Both the position numbers and the translations under genes were made by a program. From the NCBI RefSeq assembly GCF_003385515.1, contig NZ_QNVT01000023.1, positions 34,683 to 98,682 on the forward strand: 64,000 bases of DNA, in the 5' to 3' direction. Positions 41,912 through 51,178 of this stretch are shown here, piece by piece (the stretch's first letter is position 1; each line of letters opens with the position of its first letter). The DNA comes from Chryseobacterium pennae (lineage in GTDB: Bacteria; Bacteroidota; Bacteroidia; Flavobacteriales; Weeksellaceae). A model generated the notes under the pieces. It had not been told where the DNA came from, did no database searches, and saw only the letters and a program-made list of their open reading frames with translations.

Positions 41912-44122
41912 TTATTGGGTAGGAATTTGAAGTTCTATACTGGTCCCAATATTTAATTGGGAATTGATATTCATTGTTCCTTTTAAAAATTGTATTCTTG
42001 ATTCTATATTATGAAAACCTGCAGTTTTTCTAAAGTCTAAGTCGGAGAGGTTAAATCCTTTACCGTCATCTTCTACAGTAAGATGCAATATATTTTCTTC
42101 TTCACTGATCTGAATAATAATTTCAGTGGCTTTAGCATGTTTTATGGCGTTGTTAACCAATTCCTGAATGACCCTGTAAATAAGCAGCTGTTTTTCTTCT
42201 GATAAAGAATTTTGGTAATTGATAAATTCGGTATGAATATTTAATGCGCTGTTAGACATTCGGGAAGCAAATTCCTGAATAGCAGCTACCAGACCGTATT
42301 TCATGAGTAAATCAGGCATTAAATTATGGGCTACCCTTCTCAGTTCTTCTACTGCACCATCAATCTGATTAATTGATTTTGAAATCCCTTCTTCTATGTT
42401 TTCAGATTGATTAGGATTCAAAATAGACAACTGAAGTTTCGTTCCTGAAAGTAAACCTCCTAATCCGTCATGAAGATCCCGCGCCAGGCGGCCACGCTCC
42501 TGCTCCTGCCCTTCCAGCAATGCAGTAAGCGTAGAGATCTTGGAGTTTTGTTTTTCTTTTTCCATGGCTAAGGCATGTAATTCGTCTCTTTGCTTAATTG
42601 ATTTTACCCGTTGTTTATAGGCGTAAAGCAATAGGAAAATCAGGATGATGAAGATGAAAATAAAAACAATATAGTAGGTGTTAATTTTTTCTTTGAAGGC
42701 CAACAGCTTTTTATAACTGTTGATATCGTTGTTCTTTTGCTGGGTTTCCAGTTTTGCCAGACGAAGCTGCTGTTCTTTTTTCTCTGATTCAAGTTCTGAA
42801 AACTTTAGGCGTTCCCTTTGATTTTCCTCTACCAGTTTTAAGTTATTGTATACCTGTTCGCGCTGTGCACGCAGAATGTTGATCAGTTTAATTTGTTGTG
42901 CTTTTTTATCACTTTCAAGCTGCAGCTTTATATATTTTTGTTCCTGTCGTTCTTTTTCAAACTGTGACTCTAATCTTTTGGTAATATCCAGTTTTTCCTG
43001 ATCATAAACACTTTTGTATTGATCTACATACCTTTTATAATAAGTCAATGCATCTTTGTAATCACCCTGTTCTTCGCTGATTCGCGATAAAGATTCAAGA
43101 ATAGATAATTCTATATTGTGGTCTCTGACAGGGCTTTTCCCAATTTCCATAGAGGCTTTCAGGAAATAAGATTTTGCCAAATCGTAATTTTTATCCTGAA
43201 TGGCCAGCTCTGCCAAAATCCCAAATGAAGAAGCAATATGAATAGGATCACCGGTCTCCAGACTTATTTTGTTGGCCAGTTGAGCATATTGCATGGCTTT
43301 ATCAGGGTTAAACTCGATATATAAATTGGCTAAATTAATGGCTGCATAAGAAAGATTGCTCTTATTGAGCATAGATCCTTTATTTTTGTTGAAAGTAGCA
43401 ATAGCCTGCAGATAATACTGTTCTGTTTTGTTTCTCAACTGTATATCTGAGGGATTTTGAGCATATTTCTGTTCGTACATATAGCCCATTCGCATATAGG
43501 CATCGAAAATAAGATTGGGATCGTTTTGTTTGGAAGCTAGCAATAGAAACTGTTTGCTGTATTTTTCTTCCAGCTGATATTCATTCAGGTTAGAATAAAT
43601 AGTGGATAATTCTTTGGCTACATTCCCGAATCTTCCGTACAATGTAGAAGTCGTTGGTGAATTTTCATAATAATTAATTGCTTTCAGGTAAGCAGTAACA
43701 GCTTCTGTCGTTTTATTATTACGGGTGAGAATCCAGCCTTTAGCATATTCCATATAGCCTTTAGCTTCATTACTATTGGTTTTTAGGCTATAGATCCTGG
43801 CCATGTCCAGACTTTTTGAAGATTCTGCTTGTTTATTGTCAAGTCTGTAATTCATTGCCTGCACAGCATACAAAATGGTAGCATATTTCCCGTCATTCTG
43901 TTTTGTTGCAATGGAAATGTTATGGGCTAAAATCTGATAGGATTCCGGTTTAAATTTATGGAAAAATAAGGCCGTAGCATATTTAGGAGCCAGGCTCAAC
44001 TGCTCTGTTGTTTTGTCTGAAGCATTATTATATTCCTTCTCTAATTTGCTTAAAACATCTTGTGCATAAGCAAAAAACGGACAAATGCATAAAGTCAACA
44101 TCAATAATAACCTGTACATCAA
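41912..44122 (-). CDS. Sensor histidine kinase with TPR input domain (HisKA_3 type)
   Basis: A 736-residue membrane sensor. A signal peptide (ending AYA-Q) leads a periplasmic array of TPR repeats (about 40-400). A coiled coil follows (about 385-490), then one transmembrane helix (YIVFIFIFIILIFLLLYAY). The cytoplasmic HisKA_3 dimerisation segment has phospho-acceptor H551 in LARDLHDGLGG. The ATPase domain has QELVNNAIKHAKA (N box) and DDGKGF (G1). This NarX/LytS-like architecture with TPR input is common in Bacteroidetes. The signal sensed is unknown. Confidence 0.95.
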   Translation of the reverse strand: MMYRLLLMLTLCICPFFAYAQDVLSKLEKEYNNASDKTTEQLSLAPKYATALFFHKFKPESYQILAHNISIATKQNDGKYATILYAVQAMNYRLDNKQAESSKSLDMARIYSLKTNSNEAKGYMEYAKGWILTRNNKTTEAVTAYLKAINYYENSPTTSTLYGRFGNVAKELSTIYSNLNEYQLEEKYSKQFLLLASKQNDPNLIFDAYMRMGYMYEQKYAQNPSDIQLRNKTEQYYLQAIATFNKNKGSMLNKSNLSYAAINLANLYIEFNPDKAMQYAQLANKISLETGDPIHIASSFGILAELAIQDKNYDLAKSYFLKASMEIGKSPVRDHNIELSILESLSRISEEQGDYKDALTYYKRYVDQYKSVYDQEKLDITKRLESQFEKERQEQKYIKLQLESDKKAQQIKLINILRAQREQVYNNLKLVEENQRERLKFSELESEKKEQQLRLAKLETQQKNNDINSYKKLLAFKEKINTYYIVFIFIFIILIFLLLYAYKQRVKSIKQRDELHALAMEKEKQNSKISTLTALLEGQEQERGRLARDLHDGLGGLLSGTKLQLSILNPNQSENIEEGISKSINQIDGAVEELRRVAHNLMPDLLMKYGLVAAIQEFASRMSNSALNIHTEFINYQNSLSEEKQLLIYRVIQELVNNAIKHAKATEIIIQISEEENILHLTVEDDGKGFNLSDLDFRKTAGFHNIESRIQFLKGTMNINSQLNIGTSIELQIPTQ

Positions 44123-44290
44123 AACCTTATCTCTATTAATTTTTATTGTGGTAAAGAACGTAAATATAAGTAAAATACCTGCGAAGCTATTAAGAGTAAT
44201 TAATGGCTTTTTTCAGCTTTCTTTTATGCCTAATCAATCTAAGAATTCAAACCTGCAAAAGAAAATTACTTATGTAAAAAACCTAATAGT

Positions 44291-44839
44291 TTAGCTGTTC
44301 TGATTTTTATATTCAACAAATTCTTGTAAGGAATCAGAGTATGAATTTATCTCTAATGCCGAACGTAGTGCTACATCAGGATGCTCATTTACCGATAAAA
44401 TGAATACAATATTCTCAATCTCTAAACCTAAAATATTAAATAATGACTTTTTAGCTTTTTTCATTCCTAATATATAAAACTGTATGTTTTTTTCAGTTTC
44501 TTCTTTTTCATCAGCTCCATTTTGAAGTTTTGGCAGCATTATTTCTCCAAAATAGTCTCTAATATCTTTATTAAATTGATCTAAAAAATCATCAGCATAA
44601 ACACCATCATCAACTGTAATTACCCATTCATCAAGTTGCCACTTTAACTCATCATATTCTTCTTTTAATTGACTATGTGATGCAACAGCCAGATATGAGG
44701 TTATACAAAATGAATTGCAGTGAATGGTCATTCCATATATTTTATCATTATTTTCTGTGCATTTTTTATACAAGTACAAAAACTGATCAACTATTCTACC
44801 TATTAGTTGATCAAGATTTTGCTTATGCCATAATTCCAT
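44291..44839 (-). CDS. DUF4303-like protein, immunity-type candidate
   Basis: A 182-residue soluble protein without a signal peptide. The N-terminal MELWHKQNLDQLIGRIVDQF and the IYGMTIHCNSFCITSYLAVAS strand fit DUF4303, a family often found among polymorphic-toxin immunity genes. It is the last gene of the minus-strand array at 44.3-49.2 kb. The assignment is by pattern and is moderate. Confidence 0.65.
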   Translation of the reverse strand: MELWHKQNLDQLIGRIVDQFLYLYKKCTENNDKIYGMTIHCNSFCITSYLAVASHSQLKEEYDELKWQLDEWVITVDDGVYADDFLDQFNKDIRDYFGEIMLPKLQNGADEKEETEKNIQFYILGMKKAKKSLFNILGLEIENIVFILSVNEHPDVALRSALEINSYSDSLQEFVEYKNQNS

Positions 44840-44885
44840 TCTTTATACTTTTACCTGGTAATTTTCAATTGTCAGTTCTTTCAGA

Positions 44886-45650
44886 TTATGTGTATTCTAA
44901 ACAAATAACCGCTTTTTTAAGTTCTTTGTCATAAAATAAATACAATAGATCAGCTGATGCATTTTGAAAATCATAGCCTTCTAAACATCCAATATAATCC
45001 ATTACTTTATTATCTTTTTTATATGGCTTCTCAATCAGGTTATCTCCACCGAAGTGAGTTTCTTCTAACGGAAGAGCTGCCGTATTCAGCTCATCAAAAA
45101 TTCCAAAAACCTTCTTCTGAAGACGCTCTTCCAGATATTCTGAATAATTATCTTTCTCCAGATTTTCAACTGTAAGTTGACGTAAACGTTCTAAACGACG
45201 GATATCATCCACCATTAAGCCCGGTCGATCATTGTCTTTATCATAAAGCTTATTCTGTTTTTGATAATATTCTTTTTTCAATTGATACATTGCCTCATTC
45301 ATATTGTATTCAATCTCTAGATCTGAATATTTATTTCCATAATCTTCCGGAGAAATCTCGGTATGTACTGAGAAATAATTCCAGTCTGCATCAAATTTAT
45401 ATTTGCCATCAATGACATCAAAGCCAAACATATCTGCTTTGGTATATTCTGTATGATATTCCGGTTTATTTTCTCCAACGCAGCCATCGTAAATTTCTTT
45501 TACAGAAATAATATGCAGCCACTGATCTTCCGATGGATTGATAATTTTCAGGTTAATTGAACAAATCGGAAGAAAATATTTTTTATGATTTTCAATATCA
45601 TCATGAAATACATCTTCATATTCCGGAAAAATTTTTATTAAATCTGTCAT
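44886..45650 (-). CDS. Hypothetical protein
   Basis: A 254-residue acidic soluble protein, rich in Tyr/Asp/Glu, with no signal peptide. The second half has the helical segment IRRLERLRQLTVENLEKD and ends LYLFYDKELKKAVICLEYT. No family was recognised. It sits between the DUF4303-like gene and a lipoprotein inside an immunity-type gene array, so a similar role is possible. Confidence 0.6.
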   Translation of the reverse strand: MTDLIKIFPEYEDVFHDDIENHKKYFLPICSINLKIINPSEDQWLHIISVKEIYDGCVGENKPEYHTEYTKADMFGFDVIDGKYKFDADWNYFSVHTEISPEDYGNKYSDLEIEYNMNEAMYQLKKEYYQKQNKLYDKDNDRPGLMVDDIRRLERLRQLTVENLEKDNYSEYLEERLQKKVFGIFDELNTAALPLEETHFGGDNLIEKPYKKDNKVMDYIGCLEGYDFQNASADLLYLFYDKELKKAVICLEYT

Positions 45651-45651
45651 T

Positions 45652-46110
45652 TTATTTTCTTGTTAGCTTTAACTGTTTCCCTTCTTTTGTAAGATCAAAA
45701 GTCATATTTTTTGATGGTTTGAAAATCTGTGTTGGTGCATCACAGAACTCAGACTTACTCATACTGTCGATTTCCATTTGTATTTGATTCTTTTCTGTGA
45801 AATAATACCTTCCATGTATTTCTGTAAAGCAATCATTTCCACACTGCCAGGCATCATAGCTTTTGAATTTTTCTGCATCTAAAAAGTGTACTGCATGAAA
45901 ATTGAAAATCAATGCCGTATCTCTTGGAGACATATAATAGGTTTTCACTCCATCCGGAGTGATAAGTCCGCCTTCATTTACAATCCATTCGGTATTTTTC
46001 AGATAATTCGGGAAGTTTGTTTTTTCCCGTTCAGGTTCTTTGCAGCTGAATACTGTAATCAACACCGCAAACAGAAATGGGAAAACAAAAATATTTTTCA
46101 TTGTCATCAT
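45652..46110 (-). CDS. Small hypothetical lipoprotein
   Basis: A 152-residue protein with lipobox VFSC after a hydrophobic leader. The likely start is Met4 of the listed frame (MKNIF). The mature part ends with a beta-rich stretch (NMTFDLTKEGKQLKLTRK), as in lipocalin-like lipoproteins. The gap to the next gene downstream is one base, suggesting co-transcription. Confidence 0.65.
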   Translation of the reverse strand: MMTMKNIFVFPFLFAVLITVFSCKEPEREKTNFPNYLKNTEWIVNEGGLITPDGVKTYYMSPRDTALIFNFHAVHFLDAEKFKSYDAWQCGNDCFTEIHGRYYFTEKNQIQMEIDSMSKSEFCDAPTQIFKPSKNMTFDLTKEGKQLKLTRK

Positions 46111-46123
46111 TCTTTATAGTTAC

Positions 46124-46828
46124 TTATTCAAAGTAATCGAATCTTTGGTTCAGTTTTTCAAAAGCAATTTCTTTATTAACAATTTTTTCCAGTTCATCAA
46201 AAGTCAACATGCCTTTAGCTTCAAATTCACCACCATTAGAAGTCTTATAGGTGTATTCAAACATATCACGTTTATAAATATCTTCTAAAATTTCAACTTG
46301 TTTTGGAGTTAAATATTTCCGGTGTGTGTTTAATTGGTTTTGCAGATTAATCTTGATTTCTTCTTCAGAATCTCCTTCAAACATAGAATATTCATCCATT
46401 TCTGTCAAAGATTCTAAAAGTTGTCTGAAAATAAAATCCTGAAGGTTTTTAGCTAAAATTTCAGCATCTGAATCATGACCAAAAAACGTAATGGGAACTT
46501 CACCACTGACCTCCATATCAAACTGAAAAACATACAAATCCCCTGCCCCATTTTTAGCGAAGGGAACCATCCTGTATTTAGGGTTAATATCATACACTTC
46601 ATGCTTGATAATTTCTCTGATTCCGTGACGATAAGCAATAGGATCCCAGATCTCAATATCATTTCCAAATAAAAGCAAAGGTGGATTTTCTTTGAGCATT
46701 GGAAAAACATTGGTATACCAGCCGTTTCCTTCTGCCCCCCAATCGAGCATTTTATCAGTATACAATTGCTTGTAGAGTTCGGGATAGGTAAAATTATATT
46801 CTTTTTCTAAGTCTTGTAAAGTGTTCAT
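46124..46828 (-). CDS. SMI1/KNR4 (SUKH) family protein
   Basis: A 234-residue soluble protein. The N-terminal LEKEYNFTYPELYKQLY, GNGWYTNVFPML and PFAKNGAGDLYVFQFD segments are typical of the SUKH superfamily, a major class of toxin immunity proteins. A C-terminal helical extension with ILEDIYKRDMFEYTYKTSNG follows. No toxin gene is adjacent. Confidence 0.8.
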   Translation of the reverse strand: MNTLQDLEKEYNFTYPELYKQLYTDKMLDWGAEGNGWYTNVFPMLKENPPLLLFGNDIEIWDPIAYRHGIREIIKHEVYDINPKYRMVPFAKNGAGDLYVFQFDMEVSGEVPITFFGHDSDAEILAKNLQDFIFRQLLESLTEMDEYSMFEGDSEEEIKINLQNQLNTHRKYLTPKQVEILEDIYKRDMFEYTYKTSNGGEFEAKGMLTFDELEKIVNKEIAFEKLNQRFDYFE

Positions 46829-46837
46829 AGATATGTT

Positions 46838-47647
46838 TTAAACAGGTTTTCTAAAAATCTCAGGGAGTTCCCAAGCTATTTTTTTCTTTTTGTAATCAAC
46901 TTTCTCATCAGTTTGAGGGTTATAGCTCAATATTTCGGGATAATGGTTGTTTTCAATCTTATTAATAATTCCCTGCAGCATTGTGTTTGTATAGGTATAA
47001 AGAGAACACTCGGTATACAATCGCCAGAATACCAGCACTGCAGTTCCTTTGTCACAGAACCGATTCTGTAATACCAATGCTGCATACTCAGGTTCCTCTA
47101 TAAAATAAGCAATGTTGAATAGTTCAATTGTAGATTTAGCCCATCTGATATTGTTTTCCCACTCTCTGTCAAACCATACTTCTACATCGCTTTCTTCATA
47201 ATATATATAACTTTCTTCGCCATTTGTTTTTTGAAAAATCCAGTCAGGAATCATAAATTCACTGTCACAAAATGATGTAGGATCAAACTCAATCGCTGTT
47301 TTTTGATAAAAATGATTGGGATAATTTTTCAGAAGTATTTTCAAAAGGGTAAATACCTCATTTTGAGATTCATTCTTGAGTGTGTGATCTAATGCATACT
47401 GTTGGAAATCCTGCGGCTGTGCCAACCAAAATAACTCCAAGGCAGTTGCTTCAGAGCAAACAGGGCTTTCTGCAATCCATTGTAAAACTTTCACCCCATC
47501 ATCCCAGTTATGTTGAGTAGCAAGATAATGCAATTCTTCAGACGTTGTTAATTGTTTGAATTTTGACTCTTTCAACTCATTTTGTAGAATGCCTTCGTAG
47601 AAGTTATCGTTGATAAAATTTTGTTGTTCTGAGGTAAGATTTATCAT
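46838..47647 (-). CDS. DUF4274 domain protein
   Basis: A 269-residue soluble protein. The region from about 35 to 90 (LHYLATQHNWDDGVKVLQWIAES then TALELFWLAQP) is the DUF4274 signature, a small alpha-helical repeat domain often near SUKH genes. The second half (from about 110) is unassigned. It is 9 bp upstream of the SUKH gene at 46124 and on the same strand. Confidence 0.75.
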   Translation of the reverse strand: MINLTSEQQNFINDNFYEGILQNELKESKFKQLTTSEELHYLATQHNWDDGVKVLQWIAESPVCSEATALELFWLAQPQDFQQYALDHTLKNESQNEVFTLLKILLKNYPNHFYQKTAIEFDPTSFCDSEFMIPDWIFQKTNGEESYIYYEESDVEVWFDREWENNIRWAKSTIELFNIAYFIEEPEYAALVLQNRFCDKGTAVLVFWRLYTECSLYTYTNTMLQGIINKIENNHYPEILSYNPQTDEKVDYKKKKIAWELPEIFRKPV

Positions 47648-47698
47648 TACATCTTTTTTTTAGTGATTGGCTACTGTAGCTATTCTTTTAATCAGAAT

Positions 47699-48094
47699 TC
47701 ATTTTTCAGGGATTGGAATTACAATTTCGTTATTTCCAAAATCATCATCAATCCACCCATGAAATCCCATGCACATTCCATCACCATCAAGAGTGTTGAG
47801 TTCTTCAATCACTTTTCCATCTTTATATAAAACAATATTGGTTTGTAGTGCTAAGTGGTAGTTTTCATTTTCTAAAGGATTAAAAATTCCGTCCATTTGC
47901 ATCATCATTCCATAAATAGTATTATCAATAGCTTTCAAATGAGCTTCACGAAGGGTTTCATCTATCTCTGACGGTATGTTACCAATTGCATATTTCCGGA
48001 TATTTTCAAAAACAATATAACCTACTCCATGCTGCATCCACAGTTCACGATCACGCTTATCTGATGGTGGATTTGCCAACTTTTTTTTCATCAT
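47699..48094 (-). CDS. Small hypothetical protein
   Basis: A 131-residue soluble protein with a basic N-terminus (MMKKKLANPPSDKRDRELW) and a Trp/Gly-rich C-terminus (MGFHGWIDDDFGN). There is no family match by eye. The second Met is an alternative start. It sits between DUF4274 and SUKH genes, so an immunity-type role is plausible but unsupported by motif. Confidence 0.6.
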   Translation of the reverse strand: MMKKKLANPPSDKRDRELWMQHGVGYIVFENIRKYAIGNIPSEIDETLREAHLKAIDNTIYGMMMQMDGIFNPLENENYHLALQTNIVLYKDGKVIEELNTLDGDGMCMGFHGWIDDDFGNNEIVIPIPEK

Positions 48095-48112
48095 AATAAT
48101 CTAATGTTTGAT

Positions 48113-48643
48113 TCAATATTCTTCAATAAGGGCTTCCCATTCTGTTAAAAGATAATTTTCAAAATTAGGATACAATGTTGAGCTTCTGTTTTGGGAGTAC
48201 ATCTCATAATTGTAAATTGTTCCGGAATGGCTATCTAAAACCAAAACATCGGACGGAAAATTGGAATTTATAACTAAAAAATGATCTGGTAACTGAAACT
48301 CCTGCCGTGCATAAACAGTGGCTCCATAAAATGTGTACTGATTATCACTCAATGGATTTTCAGGTAAAATTCCATTGGTATGCAACAGGTCAGGAATTCC
48401 GCCGCCGCCGTATTCAAGCAGGTAAGCTTTCAGAAAATCATCAAATTTTATTTTTAAAGCATTCTCTACTCTGCTGATATTTTCTTCGGAATTGGATCCA
48501 TAAAATTTAGGATCTTCATCCAGTATTTCTGCTTTTTTAATCAGTTTAATAAATTCTTCAAGCATAACCTTTTTTTTGAGATTTATATTCGGCGTATTTG
48601 TCATAAAATCCGGAGATAGACTGAACCTATTATATAGTGTCAT
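48113..48643 (-). CDS. SMI1/KNR4 (SUKH) family protein
   Basis: A soluble SUKH-type protein with LKIKFDDFLKAYLLEYGGGGIP, the characteristic helix-turn before a glycine cluster, and YGATVYARQEFQLPDHFLVI to SGTIYNYEM. From the listed start it is 176 residues, and that ATG overlaps the stop of the lipoprotein gene upstream by one base (TAATG), suggesting coupling. Met27 (48565) would give a more typical start, MLEEFIK. Confidence 0.8.
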   Translation of the reverse strand: MTLYNRFSLSPDFMTNTPNINLKKKVMLEEFIKLIKKAEILDEDPKFYGSNSEENISRVENALKIKFDDFLKAYLLEYGGGGIPDLLHTNGILPENPLSDNQYTFYGATVYARQEFQLPDHFLVINSNFPSDVLVLDSHSGTIYNYEMYSQNRSSTLYPNFENYLLTEWEALIEEY

Positions 48644-49170
48644 TAGATTTTTGCAAAGAAATTAAAGGTTTGATGAGCAACAAGCTGTGGATTTCTATCT
48701 GATGGAGTATTGATCTTATCTTCGTACAATTCAATTCTTATGATCTTAACATCATCCGGTATTTTGTAGATTTCATCTTTTGTATAATTATATCCACTCA
48801 CATCAGCACTTTCTTTACCAGGAATCTTTTTGATCTCTACGTAATATCGTAGTGTAATGGTATTGCCATTTCGTTCTCCTTTTTCAAAACCAATTTTTCT
48901 CACCTGATGAACAGAATGTCCACCGGAACTGATATTTCCCTGTATTCGCAACTGTAGCGTTTCAGCATTTTTTGAAAGCATGAAAATCATTGGGTTAAGG
49001 CGCTCTACAACCGCCTTAAGAGTTGTATATGTTTGGATTCTCCCTGTTTCAGGAATCTCTTTGGTAACCCGTTGCGGTTCTGTGTAGATGGGAGTCACCT
49101 GCAATTTCTGAGCATTGCTTTTACACCCTAGCAATGCAAAAAATGAAGTTAAAATCACGAAATGTTTCAC
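48643..49170 (-). CDS. Small hypothetical lipoprotein
   Basis: A 175-residue protein with lipobox ALLGC followed by KSNAQ. The mature part is a single beta-rich domain (TYTTLKAVVERLNPMIFML, IRIELYEDK). No family was recognised. It is the first gene of the minus-strand array that runs to 44291, and overlaps the SUKH gene by one base. Confidence 0.65.
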   Translation of the reverse strand: MKHFVILTSFFALLGCKSNAQKLQVTPIYTEPQRVTKEIPETGRIQTYTTLKAVVERLNPMIFMLSKNAETLQLRIQGNISSGGHSVHQVRKIGFEKGERNGNTITLRYYVEIKKIPGKESADVSGYNYTKDEIYKIPDDVKIIRIELYEDKINTPSDRNPQLVAHQTFNFFAKI

Positions 49171-49269
49171 CCTCTTCTCTTTAATAAATCTTCGAATTAA
49201 AGGTAATCAAAGATGTTGGCTCAAAATATCCCTGATAACGGTGGTTTTTAATGGGTTAGAATGCAATAG

Positions 49270-49419
49270 TTGGAAGCCGGGAGCCGGAAGAAGGAAGAAG
49301 GAAGTCATGATGAACATAAAGAATAATTGTTGATCTTTTAAAGTAATTTAATTACGAAATGATCATTGCCAATTATGACAGAAGGTAACTTCCAGCCTCC
49401 TTCTTCCAGCTTCTGGCAA
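49270..49419. repeat. Inverted purine-rich repeat
   Basis: A purine-rich arm at 49270-49305 (GGAAGCCGG, AAGAAGGAAG) is mirrored by a pyrimidine-rich arm at 49388-49419 (CTTCCAGCC, CCTTCTTCC) in imperfect inverted orientation. The central spacer of about 80 bp is AT-rich. It has the look of an interspersed palindromic repeat and fills the gap between two lipoprotein genes. Confidence 0.5.
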
Positions 49420-49425
49420 TATTTA

Positions 49426-50907
49426 TCATTCTTTATATTCTTTTCCGGAATACACATCAATATAATAATACACAGTTTCTCCTAAAGTATTTTTAATACT
49501 CACCATCCCTTCTGAATTAATAGACTTATAAGCTTTTGATCCGATACTCTTCTTAGTCTTATTGTCCAAAAGTGTATACAATCCGTCTTGTTCTTTTTGA
49601 AGTGCATAGATTTGTTTCTTGGTATCCAAAACTGAAATATCATAGTATTGAGGTTTTATTTCCCAGATCTTTTCACGGCTGTTCCACAATCCAATGGTTC
49701 TCAGTTGCTTTTCATCTTCAATTGCGATAAGGTAGCAGTCATCCATTCCACTATAGTATTTTATTTTTCCGAATTTCCAGTCTTTGTTAATGAACTCATC
49801 GGGCAAAATCATTTTTCTATCTGGCCACACCAAATTTCCGACCCGGTCCAAGACTTTAAAATCATAGCTACCAATGGAATCCGTAATATTCCCTTCGGTA
49901 TCGATATAAAGCCAGCTATAAGCCCAAATGTCATGATCATAATTAAAAACACCCAATAAAAAATATGGGGAATTGGTGATCGAATACACTAGAGAAGTTT
50001 TTCTAATAAACTCAATCTGCGAAGATGTTGCTTTTGTAATTTTCCTGGGAAATACCTTTTCATATTGTGGGAAAATATAAACATCATTGGTTTTGTTATC
50101 TGCTAAAAGCTTAGGTACTTCCGGTGCATACCGTTCTTTATTGACTTCATTCAGTGTTATGATTTCTTTTTCAAACTGTACTGAAAGGGTTTCAGAGCCT
50201 TTTAATCCGCTGTGAATTGCTTTTTTCTGACTTAATCCATACATTGAAAATTCTGCATCTGAGCCTTTGAGCCACCGTTTATTTTCTAACAGCTCTGCAA
50301 TATTGTTTTCAATTTTATGTAAGCGGTTCTTTTTAACTTCATAAAGAGTTCCGTTCCAAAATACATGGGTCTCGTCCACAGAAATGAAGTTGAGATAATA
50401 ATTATCTTCTAAATATGGAACATCTTCACTGAGTAGCACTTGCTGACTTTCTACTACTCCAATTTCTATTTTGTGATAGGTCTGTTCTTTTTTAATGCCA
50501 CTTCCCATAATATTCCAATCCCATTTCCAGACCGGCATTTTCTTCTCATATTCAATATCTTTTTTATAAAATGTAAGCCCGTTGATCACATTCAAATTGA
50601 TTTCCTCAGCTGAAAAGCCTAATACGATCTTTCCATTTTCATCGATGGCAGCATATTCATTTTTTTCATTTACAACAACAGCAAAACCTGTAGAAGTAAA
50701 TACGGATGCGCTTTTGAATTTTTGATTGATGACAGGTTTCAGACTTGTTTTATCTACGTACATAAAAAGTTTCTGCCTGGTTAAAAATGGGACACTATTT
50801 ATGTTCTTCATTTTTGAAGGATCTGGTAAAGATTTGTTTGTTTTTTCCTGTGTACAGGCCATAACCGAGGTCAACATAAAAAAGATACTACATACTATTG
50901 TTTTCAT
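49426..50907 (-). CDS. Large hypothetical lipoprotein with WG-like repeats
   Basis: A 493-residue protein with lipobox SVMAC (Cys about 19). The mature part has repeated strand-turn units of the WG type (FAVVVNEKNEYAAIDENGKIV, TIGLWNSREKIWEIKPQYYDIS, ALQKEQDGLYTLLDNKTK), suggesting a beta-propeller. The function is unknown. It is monocistronic on the minus strand. Confidence 0.7.
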   Translation of the reverse strand: MKTIVCSIFFMLTSVMACTQEKTNKSLPDPSKMKNINSVPFLTRQKLFMYVDKTSLKPVINQKFKSASVFTSTGFAVVVNEKNEYAAIDENGKIVLGFSAEEINLNVINGLTFYKKDIEYEKKMPVWKWDWNIMGSGIKKEQTYHKIEIGVVESQQVLLSEDVPYLEDNYYLNFISVDETHVFWNGTLYEVKKNRLHKIENNIAELLENKRWLKGSDAEFSMYGLSQKKAIHSGLKGSETLSVQFEKEIITLNEVNKERYAPEVPKLLADNKTNDVYIFPQYEKVFPRKITKATSSQIEFIRKTSLVYSITNSPYFLLGVFNYDHDIWAYSWLYIDTEGNITDSIGSYDFKVLDRVGNLVWPDRKMILPDEFINKDWKFGKIKYYSGMDDCYLIAIEDEKQLRTIGLWNSREKIWEIKPQYYDISVLDTKKQIYALQKEQDGLYTLLDNKTKKSIGSKAYKSINSEGMVSIKNTLGETVYYYIDVYSGKEYKE

Positions 50908-51128
50908 ACTCCGAAATATTCATCAATATTAAAGAGGTGTAAAACATAATACAATCCCGATTATCAGCTATATTTTATAACAGGTAAAACGGTTTCTGTT
51001 TCATACTTCGTTTTTTAATAGTCTTCCTGATCTCAGGGTGTTAAATTAACGTTAATGATAGGTTTACCCGTTTTTTTTATTCCGATCAATTATTATCTTA
51101 CATCAATGTATTCTGAAGATTTCCTATC

Positions 51129-51136
51129 TACATTTG
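51129..51136 (+). promoter_or_regulatory. -7 element of the alpha/beta hydrolase gene
   Basis: TACATTTG matches TAnnTTTG, 42 bp before the ATG at 51179. Confidence 0.5.
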
Positions 51137-51178
51137 TGAATATAAAAAGTTGAATAAACTAATCTAAAAATAAAAACA

